Source of the DNA: Streptomyces sp. NBC_00457
GTDB taxonomy: Bacteria > Actinomycetota > Actinomycetes > Streptomycetales > Streptomycetaceae
Length of the DNA stretch: 64,000 nucleotides
Assembly (NCBI RefSeq): GCF_036014015.1
Contig: NZ_CP107905.1
Location: 2,852,001-2,916,000, forward strand
Reading direction: 5' to 3'
In this document: piece by piece, positions 26,064 to 34,350 of the stretch
How the letters are laid out: each line of letters starts with the position of its first letter
How positions within the stretch are numbered: position 1 is the first letter of the stretch
The notes under the pieces: generated by a model
The model's input: only the letters and a program-made list of their open reading frames with translations
What the model was told of the DNA's origin: nothing
The model's database searches: none
Made by a program: the position numbers and the translations under genes

Positions 26064-26933
26064 TCAGCCCTTGACCGCGCCGAGCATCACGCCCGAGACG
26101 AAGTAGCGCTGGACGAACGGATAGACACAGAGGATGGGCAGCGAGGTCAGCACGATCGTGACCGCCTGGATGTTCGCCCCCACCTGGCTGAGCTGTGCGT
26201 CGGCGGCACCGGCGTTGCCGCCCGTGGTGGCGCCGGAGATGAGGTTGCGCAGATAGACGGTGACCGGCATGAGCTCGGACTTGTCCAGGTAGAGAAAGGC
26301 GCTGAACCAGGAGTTCCAGAAGGACACCGAGTAGAACAGCACCATCGTCGCGACGACCGCCTTCGACAGCGGCAGCACGATCCGCAGCAGAATGCCGTAC
26401 GTACTCAGGCCGTCGATCTGCGCGGCCTCCTCCAGATCGGTGGGCAGGCTCTCGAAGAAGGCCTTCATCACCAGCAGGTTGAACACGCTGATCGCGTTGG
26501 GGAGCGCGATGGCCCAGATGCTGTTCTTCAGGCCGAGGCTGGTGATCAGGACGTAGTTGGGGATCAGGCCGCCGGTGAAGAACATGGTGAAGACGGCGAT
26601 GCCGACGAGGAAGCCGCGTCCCTTGAGGTGCTTCTTCGACAGGACGTAGGCGTAACTGGTGGTCAGGATCATGGCGATGGCGGTGGCGACCACCGTGTAG
26701 AGCACGGTGTTGCCGTAGTTCCGCCAGAACATCGAGTCCTGGAACACGATCTTGTACGTGGTGAGGTTGAACCCCTCGGGCCACAGCGTCACTTCACCGG
26801 CGCGGATCTTCTGCTCGGAACTGAACGAGCGGGCGATGATGTTGACGAACGGGTACAGGGTGACGACCACGACGACGGTGAGGATGAACCCGTTGACTCC
26901 CTGGAACACGCGGTAGGAACGACTCGGCTTCAC
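26064..26933 (-). CDS. Carbohydrate ABC permease (YtcP/LplC type)
   Basis: A 289-aa CUT1 permease with six spans. The EAA loop reads 'EEAAQIDGLSTYGILLRIVLP' (first 20 residues quoted loosely at about 185-205), and the protein ends 'YFVSGVMLGAVKG', characteristic of YtcP. The GTG at 26933 overlaps the stop of the upstream permease (GTGA); an adjacent GTG at 26936 is equally possible. It works with the next permease and the binding lipoprotein, with an unlinked ATPase. Confidence 0.86.
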   Translation of the reverse strand: MKPSRSYRVFQGVNGFILTVVVVVTLYPFVNIIARSFSSEQKIRAGEVTLWPEGFNLTTYKIVFQDSMFWRNYGNTVLYTVVATAIAMILTTSYAYVLSKKHLKGRGFLVGIAVFTMFFTGGLIPNYVLITSLGLKNSIWAIALPNAISVFNLLVMKAFFESLPTDLEEAAQIDGLSTYGILLRIVLPLSKAVVATMVLFYSVSFWNSWFSAFLYLDKSELMPVTVYLRNLISGATTGGNAGAADAQLSQVGANIQAVTIVLTSLPILCVYPFVQRYFVSGVMLGAVKG

Positions 26934-27922
26934 CACAGGCTCGTCCCCACTGTGCGGCGCGAGAGCTGGTTGGCGGAGATGATCAGAAACAGGCCGATGA
27001 TCGCCTCGAACAGGCCGATCGCGGCGGCATAGCTGAAGCTGTTGGACTCCACACCGGTCCGGTAGACGTACGTGGAGATCACGTCCGCCGTCGGATACGT
27101 CAGCGGGTTGTACAGCAGCAGGACCTTCTCGAAGCCGACCGCCATGAACGTGCCGATGTTGAGGATCAGCAGCGTGATCATGGTGGGCCGGATGCCGGGC
27201 AGGGTGACGTGCCAGATCTGCTGCCAGCGGTTGGCGCCGTCGATCGTCGCGGCCTCGTACAGGTTGTCGTCGATCGTGGTGAGCGCGGCGAGGTAGAGGA
27301 TCGTGCCCCAGCCGGCGGTCTGCCAGATCTCCGAGCCGACATAGATCGTGCGGAACCACTCGGGTTCCTGGATGAAGCGGATCGGGTCCTGGCCGAACCA
27401 GCCGAGCATGTGGTTGACCGGGCCGTCCGTGGCGAGCATCTGCATGGTGATGCCCGCGACGATGACGATCGACAGGAAGTGCGGCAGATACGAGACCGAC
27501 TGCACGAACCGTTTCAGCGCCCGTCTGCGCACCTCGTTGAGCAGCAGCGCGAGGACGATCGGGATCGGAAAGCAGAACACCAGCGTGAGTCCGCCGAGCC
27601 ACAGGGTGTTGCGGAACACCTGCCAGAACGTGGGGTCGGTGAGGAACATCTCCACATAGCGCAGGCCCACCCACTGCTCGCCCAGGATCGACCCGCCCGG
27701 CTCGAAGCGCCGGAAGGCGATCACATTGCCGATCATCGGCAGATAGCGGAAGACGAGGAAGAACAGCAGCGGCAGCACGACCAGTGAGTACAGCTGCCAG
27801 TCCCGGCGCACCGCCCGCCGCCAGCCGCGGTGCGACGGGCGGGAAGCGGAGGAGGGCGCGGACTTCGGTCGGGGCGGGTCCTGGGTGCCGGGCGGTGGCG
27901 TCGATCTGGTGGAGGTGCTCAT
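26930..27922 (-). CDS. Carbohydrate ABC permease (LplB type)
   Basis: A 330-aa CUT1 permease. A ~40-residue hydrophilic Pro/Ser/Arg-rich N-terminus is followed by six spans. It shows the LplB-typical 'YLPMIGNVIAFRRFEPGGS' and the EAA loop 'EAATIDGANRWQQIWHVTLP'. It is the first gene of a five-gene operon ending in GH42. The promoter region upstream carries two palindromes that look like LacI-type operators. Confidence 0.88.
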   Translation of the reverse strand: MSTSTRSTPPPGTQDPPRPKSAPSSASRPSHRGWRRAVRRDWQLYSLVVLPLLFFLVFRYLPMIGNVIAFRRFEPGGSILGEQWVGLRYVEMFLTDPTFWQVFRNTLWLGGLTLVFCFPIPIVLALLLNEVRRRALKRFVQSVSYLPHFLSIVIVAGITMQMLATDGPVNHMLGWFGQDPIRFIQEPEWFRTIYVGSEIWQTAGWGTILYLAALTTIDDNLYEAATIDGANRWQQIWHVTLPGIRPTMITLLILNIGTFMAVGFEKVLLLYNPLTYPTADVISTYVYRTGVESNSFSYAAAIGLFEAIIGLFLIISANQLSRRTVGTSLW

Positions 27923-27968
27923 GCTCGGTCCTCCCGGACGGATTCACGGAACCGAAACTTTCGAGCTC

Positions 27969-27978
27969 TTACCGGTAA
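27969..27978. promoter_or_regulatory. Palindrome TTACCGGTAA, candidate operator
   Basis: A perfect 10-bp palindrome 47 bp upstream of the LplB-type gene, within the region shared with the divergent esterase gene. The core resembles LacI-family operators. No regulator gene is adjacent, so the binder is unknown. Confidence 0.4.
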
Positions 27979-28001
27979 CTCGCGGCAACTTAAAGCCCCT
28001 A

Positions 28002-28057
28002 GAAAGCGCTGTCAATGGGGGCTGCAACGGTCAGTTGAGACGAGAGACAGCGTTATA
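28002..28057. promoter_or_regulatory. Two related operator-like boxes
   Basis: GAAAGCGCTGTC (28002-28013) is palindromic around AGCGCT with one mismatched pair. GACAGCGTTATA (28046-28057) matches the complement of that box at 9 of 12 positions. The two lie 44 bp apart, about four helical turns, between the LplB operon and the esterase gene. This fits a looping or shared repressor of the LacI type; binding is inferred. Confidence 0.42.
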
Positions 28058-28148
28058 AACCCGCCGCTGTATGGGTAAGGCACAGAGACTTGACCGCTCA
28101 GCCCATCGCAAGTTTCTGTATGGGGACCGACTCCTGCGAGGTGCCGAC

Positions 28149-29135
28149 GTGCCAGTGTTCGACCTGCCCCTGCCGGAACTGGAGCACCGCCGCCCGGCCC
28201 TCGACGAGCCCGCCGACTTCGACGCGTTCTGGCGGGACACCCTGAGGGAGGCCGAGCGGCCCGAACCCCTGCTGTCCGTACACCCGGTGGAGACCGGGCT
28301 GCGGCTGACCCGGACCTGGGACGTGACCTTCCGGGGCTTCGCGGGCGAACCGGTGCGGGCCTGGTTCAGCAGACCCGCCGGCATGCCCGAACCGCTGCCC
28401 GCGGTCGTCGAGTTCGCGGGGTACGGACGCGGACGCGGCCTTCCGCACGAGCGGCTGACCTGGGTGAACGCGGGGTACGCCCATCTGCTCATGGACAACA
28501 GGGGCCAGGGCGACCAGTACGGCAACGGCGGCCACACCCCCGACCCGCACGCCACCGCACCGGGCGGCCCCGGCCCCGCCGTACGCGGCCTGCTCGACCC
28601 GCACGACTACCACTACCGGCGTCTCATCACCGACGCCGTCCGTGCCGTCGCCGCCGTCCGCGCCCTGCCCGGCGTGGACGCCTCACGGATCACGGCCGTC
28701 GGCAACAGCCAGGGTGGCGGCCTCGCCCTCGCCGTCGCCGGACTCGTCCCGGACCTGACGGCGGCCCTGATCACCGCGCCCCTCCTGTGCGGCATCCGGC
28801 GCGCACTGGACCTCACGGACGCGGGCCCGTACGGCGAGATCGTCGCGTACCTCACCGTCCATCGCGGCGCCGAACAGGCGGCGTACCGCACGCTCTCCTA
28901 TATGGAGGGCATCTCCTTCGCCCGCCGCGCCCACGCCGCGACCCACTTCGGGGTCGGCCTGCGCGACACGGTGTGCCCGCCGAGCGGCGCGTACGCCGCC
29001 TGGAACGGTTATGCGGAGCTGAGCGGCGCGGACCCGCGCAAGGAGATCCACGCCTATCCGTTCAACGGTCACGAGGGCGGCGACGCGTTTCATGTACGGG
29101 GCCAACTGGCGTGGCTCCGGGACCTGTTGGGCTGA
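28149..29135 (+). CDS. CE7 acetyl xylan esterase / cephalosporin-C deacetylase
   Basis: A 328-aa cytosolic alpha/beta hydrolase that removes acetyl groups from xylo-oligosaccharides. 'GNSQGGG' contains the nucleophile Ser187; Asp273 in 'LRDTVCPPS' and His308 in 'FNGHEGG' complete the triad. CE7 hallmarks 'RGQGDQYG' (RGQ motif) and 'DPHDYHYRR' are present. GTG 28149 gives 'MPVFDLPLPELEHRRP', the usual CE7 N-terminus; the ATG at 28071 would add 26 residues unlike the family. Its divergent position to the importer/GH42 operon links it to the same substrate. Confidence 0.92.
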   Translation: MPVFDLPLPELEHRRPALDEPADFDAFWRDTLREAERPEPLLSVHPVETGLRLTRTWDVTFRGFAGEPVRAWFSRPAGMPEPLPAVVEFAGYGRGRGLPHERLTWVNAGYAHLLMDNRGQGDQYGNGGHTPDPHATAPGGPGPAVRGLLDPHDYHYRRLITDAVRAVAAVRALPGVDASRITAVGNSQGGGLALAVAGLVPDLTAALITAPLLCGIRRALDLTDAGPYGEIVAYLTVHRGAEQAAYRTLSYMEGISFARRAHAATHFGVGLRDTVCPPSGAYAAWNGYAELSGADPRKEIHAYPFNGHEGGDAFHVRGQLAWLRDLLG

Positions 29136-29196
29136 CCCCGTGTGCCAAGCGTTTACAAGTGGGCAACACAGCGCTAACTTGCCCCACAGCGGCGGA

Positions 29197-29210
29197 TGGG
29201 AGCGCTCCCA
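29197..29210. promoter_or_regulatory. CebR operator (perfect)
   Basis: TGGGAGCGCTCCCA matches the 14-bp palindromic CebR box exactly. CebR is the LacI-family repressor of cellulose and cello-oligosaccharide genes in Streptomyces. The box lies 99 bp upstream of the AA10 monooxygenase start. The match is seen; CebR control is inferred from the known consensus. Confidence 0.88.
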
Positions 29211-29308
29211 CATTCGGTGGACCGGAACCCGCCCAGGAGTGCTCCCATCCCCCGCATCCATGTGCGCACGTTCCTCACGACCGCCGAGCGAAGGGACGTA
29301 GAACTGTC

Positions 29309-30403
29309 ATGGTCATGACAACATCATCTCCACCTCCCCGCCCCAGACCCCGATTACCGCTCCCGACCCGCCGCGGAGCCCTTCTCCTCGTCCTGCTGTC
29401 CCTGCTCACGGCGATCCCGGCCCTCGGCCTGATCGTCACGGCCGGCGGCGAGGCGGAGGCCCACGGCACCCCGATGAAGCCCGGCAGCCGCACCTTCCTG
29501 TGCTGGCAGGACGGGCTCACCGACACCGGCGAGATCAAGCCCGTGAACCCGGCCTGCAAGACGGCCCAACAGGTCAGCGGCACCACGCCGTTCTACAACT
29601 GGTTCTCCGTGCTGCGCTCCGACGGCGCCGGCCGCACCCGCGGCTTCGTGCCGGACGGTGAGCTGTGCAGCGGCGGCAACACCAACTTCACCGGTTTCAA
29701 CACCCCCAGTGCCGACTGGCCGTTGACCCATCTGACCTCGGGCGCGACCGTCGACTTCTCGTACAACGCCTGGGCCGCGCACCCGGGTTGGTTCTACGTC
29801 TACATCACCAAGGACGGCTTCGACCCGACCTCCACGCTCACCTGGGACGACATGGAGGAACGGCCGTTCCTGAGCGTCGACCACCCGCCGCTGAACGGTT
29901 CGCCGGGCACGGTCGAGGCCAACTACTCCTGGTCCGGGCAGCTCCCCGAGGGCAAGTCGGGGCGGCACATCATCTACATGGTGTGGCAGCGCTCGGACAG
30001 CGCGGAGACCTTCTACTCCTGCTCCGACGTCGTCTTCGACGGCGGGAACGGCGAGGTGACCGGTATCAAGCAGCCCGGCAACCCGACCGATCCGGTGCCG
30101 GGCACCTGCACGGCCACCCGGAAGACGACCGGCAGCTGGAGCGGTGGCTACCAGTCCGAGGTCACCGTCACCAACACCGGCGACGTCCCGATGCTCGGCT
30201 GGATGGTCGACTGGACGCTGCCGGGCGGCCAGAAGGTCGACAGTCTGTGGAGCGGCACCCCGACATACAACGGGCAGGCCGTGATGGTCCACAACGCCGG
30301 CTGGAACGGATCACTGGATCCGGGCGAGAGCACGACGTTCGGCTACGTCGTCACCGGTTCCGGCGGTGATACGGCGACGAGTCTGCCCTGCCGGGTCGGC
30401 TGA
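29309..30403 (+). CDS. Secreted AA10 lytic polysaccharide monooxygenase with CBM2
   Basis: A 364-aa exported copper enzyme that oxidatively cuts crystalline cellulose (or chitin). The signal peptide, with Arg-rich n-region, ends after 'GGEAEA' so His52 becomes the mature N-terminal copper ligand; the second ligand is His158 in 'NAWAAHPGWF'. The AA10 domain runs to about residue 245, a Pro/Gly linker follows, and a CBM2 ('TCTATRKTTGSW', 'GWMVDWTLPGGQ', 'NAGWNGSLDPGES') ends it. The architecture and 'GTPMKPGSRTFLCWQDG' resemble the C1-oxidising cellulose-active CelS2 type. Controlled by the CebR box upstream. Confidence 0.93.
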   Translation: MVMTTSSPPPRPRPRLPLPTRRGALLLVLLSLLTAIPALGLIVTAGGEAEAHGTPMKPGSRTFLCWQDGLTDTGEIKPVNPACKTAQQVSGTTPFYNWFSVLRSDGAGRTRGFVPDGELCSGGNTNFTGFNTPSADWPLTHLTSGATVDFSYNAWAAHPGWFYVYITKDGFDPTSTLTWDDMEERPFLSVDHPPLNGSPGTVEANYSWSGQLPEGKSGRHIIYMVWQRSDSAETFYSCSDVVFDGGNGEVTGIKQPGNPTDPVPGTCTATRKTTGSWSGGYQSEVTVTNTGDVPMLGWMVDWTLPGGQKVDSLWSGTPTYNGQAVMVHNAGWNGSLDPGESTTFGYVVTGSGGDTATSLPCRVG

Positions 30404-30463
30404 GCGGCGGTCCGCGTCGTCCGTAGAAACGCAGAAACGTCGGTGGCCTGCGGGCCCTCAACT

Positions 30464-30503
30464 GCTGTGGCCGAAGGGTGCATTGGCACGCCTCGGCCAC
30501 AGC
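30464..30503 (+). promoter_or_regulatory. Large stem-loop in the leader of the first S8 protease
   Basis: GCTGTGGCCGA (30464-30474) pairs perfectly with TCGGCCACAGC (30493-30503); inside, GTGC pairs with GCAC around ATTG. It lies 98 bp upstream of the protease start, and 61 bp after the monooxygenase stop. It could be a terminator, an operator or an RNA regulatory element. The second module has a shorter related stem at 35451-35482, which argues for a regulatory role. Confidence 0.5.
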
Positions 30504-30601
30504 AATCCCTTGAGTCGCTTTGCGTGCGGCGCTCACTCTGATCACTGGCTTCCGTCCACCAGGCCGGAAGCGTCGGCAGCGTTCAGGGGAGGACGCCACC
30601 C

Positions 30602-33600
30602 ATGCGAAGACTCCATGCCCTCTGGGCTGTGGCAGGAGCGGCAGGACTACTGACGGCCGCCATCACGCCCACGGCGGCCGGTTCCGGATTACCGGTCACC
30701 GCACCGGACGCCACGCCCGTGCAGAGCGGCGCCAAGACCGGTGCCACGAACACGCAGACCGTCACCCTCATCACCGGCGACACCGTGTCGCTCACGACCG
30801 GCCCGGACGGCAAGTACGCCGTGGACGTACAGCGTGGCGAGGGCCGTGAGACCGCCACCTTCCTGTCCAGCGAACGCGACGGCGAGATCAGCGTCTTGCC
30901 CTCCGACGCGCTCCCGCTGATCCAGGCGGGCCGCCTCGACCCCGCCCTGTTCAACATCACCCAGCTGGTGAAGCAGAGCTACACCGACGCCCGAGCCGGG
31001 GCCACCCCGGTCATCGCGACCTACACCAAGGGCAGTGCGACCCCCGACGGCGCGCGTCGCACCCTCGCGCTCCCCGGGATCGACGGCGCCGCACTGAGCG
31101 CCGAGAAGTCCACCGCGTTCTGGGCGGACATCGCCCCCGCGCCCGGCACCGAACCGACCTCGAAGGCCGCACGCCTGCTCGGTGAGGGCATCGAGAAGAT
31201 CTGGCTGGACGCCAAAGTGGAGGCGTCCCTCGATGTGAGTGTTCCGCAGATCGGCGCGCCCGAGGTGTGGCAGTCCGGCTACGACGGCAAGGGCGTCAAG
31301 GTCGCGGTCCTGGACACCGGCGTGGACGCCGGGCACCCGGACCTCGCGGGCAGGATCGCCGAGTCGCGTACCTTCGTGCCCGACCAGGCCGTGCAGGACG
31401 GTCACGGCCACGGCACCCACGTGGCGTCCACGATCGTCGGCTCGGGCGCGGCCTCGGACGGCAAGCTCAAGGGCGCGGCCCCCGGTGCGGAGCTGCTGGT
31501 CGGCAAGGTGCTGGGCAACGACGGTCGCGGCCAGACCTCCTGGATCCTCGAGGGCATGCAATGGGCGGCGAACTCGGGAGCGAAGATCGTCTCGATGTCG
31601 CTGGGCGGTACCGCGTCGGGCCCCTCCGACGTGCTGAGCGAGACCGTGGACGAGCTGTCCGCGTCCACAGGCACCCTCTTCGTGGTCGCCGCCGGCAACA
31701 CCGGCCCGGCGGAGGGGACCATCGGCACGCCCGGCATCGCCGACTCCGCGCTGACGGTGGGCGCGGTCGACAAGTCCGACAAGCTGGCCTCCTTCTCCAG
31801 CCGGGGCCCGCGCCTCGGTGACTCCGCGATCAAGCCGGAGATCACCGCGCCGGGCGTGGGCATCGTCGCGGCCCGTGCCGCAGGTACCAGCATGGGCACA
31901 CCCGTCGACGACACCTACACGTCGGCGAACGGCACTTCGATGGCGACCCCGCACGTATCAGGCGTGGCCGCGCTCGTCGCCCAGGCGCATCCGGACTGGA
32001 CGGGCCGGCAGATCAAACAGGCCCTCGCCAGCACCGCGAAGACCAGCCCGGACACCACCGTGTTCGAGCAGGGCGACGGCCGGGTGGACGCCGTGCAGGC
32101 CGTCGAGCAGGGCGTCTTCGCGACCCCGGCGCTCAGCTTCGGCACGTACAAGGACAGCGACACCGAGACCGACAGCAAGGACATCACGTACACCAACACC
32201 ACTGACGAAGCAGTGGAGTTGAAGCTCTCCTCGTCCCTCACCGCGGCCACCCCGGCCACGGGCCTCGTGACCGTCCCGGCGAACGGCACCACCACCGTCG
32301 CTGTCACGGTCGCCCCCGCCGACCAGGCCGAGGGCCGGTACACGGGCCACATCACCGCGAGCGCCGACGGCGTCCGGGTCACCACGGCCGTCGGCTTCGA
32401 GAAGCAGCCGAAGACCTACCGCCTGAAGGTGTCGGTGGTGAACCGCGGCGGCAAGCCGTCCACCTCGCCATCGATCTTCATGTTGCAGGAGCTGAACGGC
32501 GCGTACCCGGCAACGACCGGGTACATCGGCAGCGGCTACACCCTCAACGTGCCGGCCGGCACGTACTCCACGGCGGCCTGGATCCCGGAGCGGGACGCGG
32601 GCGCACTGGAGGTCGCCACCTCGGTCGTCGGTGATCCCGAGATCAAGGTCGACAAGGACACCGAGGTCGTCCTCGACGCCCGCAAAGCGGTCGAGATCAA
32701 GATGAAGACCAAGGAGGACTCCGAGTTCCAGGGGTTCACCACCAGCTGGCACCGGGAAGGTCCGGGTTCCGCCCTCAGGGTGACGTACCTTCAGAACTGG
32801 TGGACCGACCGTATCTACGTCGCTCCGACCGAGAAGGTCACGGAGGGCGTGTTCGAGTTCGTCTCCAAGTTCCGGCTGGCCGCCAAGGAGTTGACGGCGA
32901 GCGTCACCAGTCCCGAGACGTACGCGCTTCCCCTCGACTACGCACAGACGCGGAACGGCCTCCCGGCGGGGTTCAGCGGCGAGCGGAAGGTGCGGGCGGT
33001 GGCCGCCGGCAGCGGCAGCGCGGCCGACTTCGAAGGGCTCGACGTCAAGGGCAAGGTGGCGGTCGTCCGGCTGCCGGCCGGGAAGACGGCGGACGAGGCG
33101 CTGGCCAACGCGACCAAGGCCGGGGCCGGTTACGTGATCGCGTACCGCGAGACGCCCGGGTACTGGATCTCCTGGGTGGACAGCGCGACGATCCCGCTGA
33201 TGGTCGCCACCGGCGAGGACGGCGCGAGACTCGGGGCACTGCTCGAGAGCGGGAAGAAGGTCACGCTGAAGCTGGACGGCACGGCGGTCAGCCCGTACGT
33301 CTACAACGTGATGTTCCCGCAGACCGGCGCCATCGCGAAGACCCAGACGTACTCCCTGAACAGCTCCAACACCGTGCGGCACAAGGTCCGTTACCACGGG
33401 GGCAAGGCCGGCCAGGTCGGCAAGGACGCCGTCTACCGGTACCGCCCCTCGCAGTCCGCCGCCGTTGAGGCCAGCTACAAGACGCCACTCGGTACGGAGC
33501 GCACCGAGTACTACAACGTCTCCCCCGACACCCGTGTCTGGCACGCCGTCTACCCCGACGTGAATGCGCCCCTGTCCCAGTGGAACACCCTGCGGACCTT

Positions 33601-34279
33601 CGACAAGGCGGGCCGGGTACCCACCGAGGACTGGCTGCGCCAGGTCGTGCGCCCGGCGTCCAGTGAGCAGTACGGCGTCTCCCAGCGCACCGGCGACAAA
33701 CTCACCCTCAAAGTACCGGAGTTGAGCGATGCCGCACCCGGTCACTACGGGTACGTGGACAATGCCCAGGACACCGCGAAGGGCGCGCTGTACGCGGACG
33801 GGAAGCTGATCGGCGACTCCGTACGCGGCTCAGGAACCTTCGACGTCCCGGCGGCGAAGACCGCGTACCGCTTCGTTCTCGACGCCCGGCGCACGGCCGA
33901 CTGGGCGACGTACTCCACGAGCACCCACACCGAATGGTCCTTCGCCTCGGCGCGCACGGAACAGCAGACGGCGCTGCCGCTGCTCTCCGTCGATTACGAC
34001 GTGGACGGGCTGGACCTCCTGAACCGGGTCGAGTCCAAGGGGAGGTCGGAGCTCGGACTCTCCGTCCGGGACCAGCACAAGAGCATCACGACCGGTCAGC
34101 TGAAGGCCTGGGTCTCCTACGACGACGGCACGACCTGGAAGGAGGTGAAGGTCCGGCACGGCAAGGCGGAGCTCAAGCACCCGAAGGGCGCCGAGTTCGT
34201 GTCGCTGCGCGTGCGGGCCGCCGACCGGAACGGCAACGCGGTCGACCAGACCGTGGTGCGGGCGTTCGGCCTGAAGTAG
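30602..34279 (+). CDS. Large secreted S8 (subtilisin-like) serine protease, copy 1
   Basis: A 1225-aa exported protease. A Sec signal (about residues 1-27) precedes a ~165-residue propeptide. The subtilase domain has Asp238 ('VLDTGVDAGHPDL'), His270 ('HGHGTHVA') and Ser446 ('NGTSMATPHVSG'), with oxyanion Asn in 'AAGNTGPA'. After it come beta-sandwich regions and a PA-like insert ('GLDVKGKVAVVRLPAG', 'AGAGYVIAYRE'). Family-type C-terminal 'KHPKGAEFVSLRVRA' ends the protein. ATG 30602 follows GGGGAGGA. It is one half of a tandem duplicate with the gene at 35585, and is followed 71 bp later by a regulator. Confidence 0.93.
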   Translation: MRRLHALWAVAGAAGLLTAAITPTAAGSGLPVTAPDATPVQSGAKTGATNTQTVTLITGDTVSLTTGPDGKYAVDVQRGEGRETATFLSSERDGEISVLPSDALPLIQAGRLDPALFNITQLVKQSYTDARAGATPVIATYTKGSATPDGARRTLALPGIDGAALSAEKSTAFWADIAPAPGTEPTSKAARLLGEGIEKIWLDAKVEASLDVSVPQIGAPEVWQSGYDGKGVKVAVLDTGVDAGHPDLAGRIAESRTFVPDQAVQDGHGHGTHVASTIVGSGAASDGKLKGAAPGAELLVGKVLGNDGRGQTSWILEGMQWAANSGAKIVSMSLGGTASGPSDVLSETVDELSASTGTLFVVAAGNTGPAEGTIGTPGIADSALTVGAVDKSDKLASFSSRGPRLGDSAIKPEITAPGVGIVAARAAGTSMGTPVDDTYTSANGTSMATPHVSGVAALVAQAHPDWTGRQIKQALASTAKTSPDTTVFEQGDGRVDAVQAVEQGVFATPALSFGTYKDSDTETDSKDITYTNTTDEAVELKLSSSLTAATPATGLVTVPANGTTTVAVTVAPADQAEGRYTGHITASADGVRVTTAVGFEKQPKTYRLKVSVVNRGGKPSTSPSIFMLQELNGAYPATTGYIGSGYTLNVPAGTYSTAAWIPERDAGALEVATSVVGDPEIKVDKDTEVVLDARKAVEIKMKTKEDSEFQGFTTSWHREGPGSALRVTYLQNWWTDRIYVAPTEKVTEGVFEFVSKFRLAAKELTASVTSPETYALPLDYAQTRNGLPAGFSGERKVRAVAAGSGSAADFEGLDVKGKVAVVRLPAGKTADEALANATKAGAGYVIAYRETPGYWISWVDSATIPLMVATGEDGARLGALLESGKKVTLKLDGTAVSPYVYNVMFPQTGAIAKTQTYSLNSSNTVRHKVRYHGGKAGQVGKDAVYRYRPSQSAAVEASYKTPLGTERTEYYNVSPDTRVWHAVYPDVNAPLSQWNTLRTFDKAGRVPTEDWLRQVVRPASSEQYGVSQRTGDKLTLKVPELSDAAPGHYGYVDNAQDTAKGALYADGKLIGDSVRGSGTFDVPAAKTAYRFVLDARRTADWATYSTSTHTEWSFASARTEQQTALPLLSVDYDVDGLDLLNRVESKGRSELGLSVRDQHKSITTGQLKAWVSYDDGTTWKEVKVRHGKAELKHPKGAEFVSLRVRAADRNGNAVDQTVVRAFGLK

Positions 34280-34295
34280 ACGGCCTGAAGTAGAC
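34268..34295 (+). repeat. 14-bp tandem duplication across the stop codon
   Basis: GGCCTGAAGTAGAC (34268-34281), which contains the TAG stop of the first protease, is repeated immediately at 34282-34295. The second protease gene has a single copy of the stop-codon sequence. The duplication does not alter the product. Confidence 0.85.
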
Positions 34296-34350
34296 GGCAT
34301 GCCGGGCCGGTACCAACAGCCTTAACAAACATTGCCTACCGTGCCGAGCC

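Noticed and set aside
26064..27947. Single 627-codon protein joining both permeases of the LplB operon
   Set aside because: It reads one permease out of frame before entering the other in frame; two overlapping permease genes with GTGA coupling explain the region.
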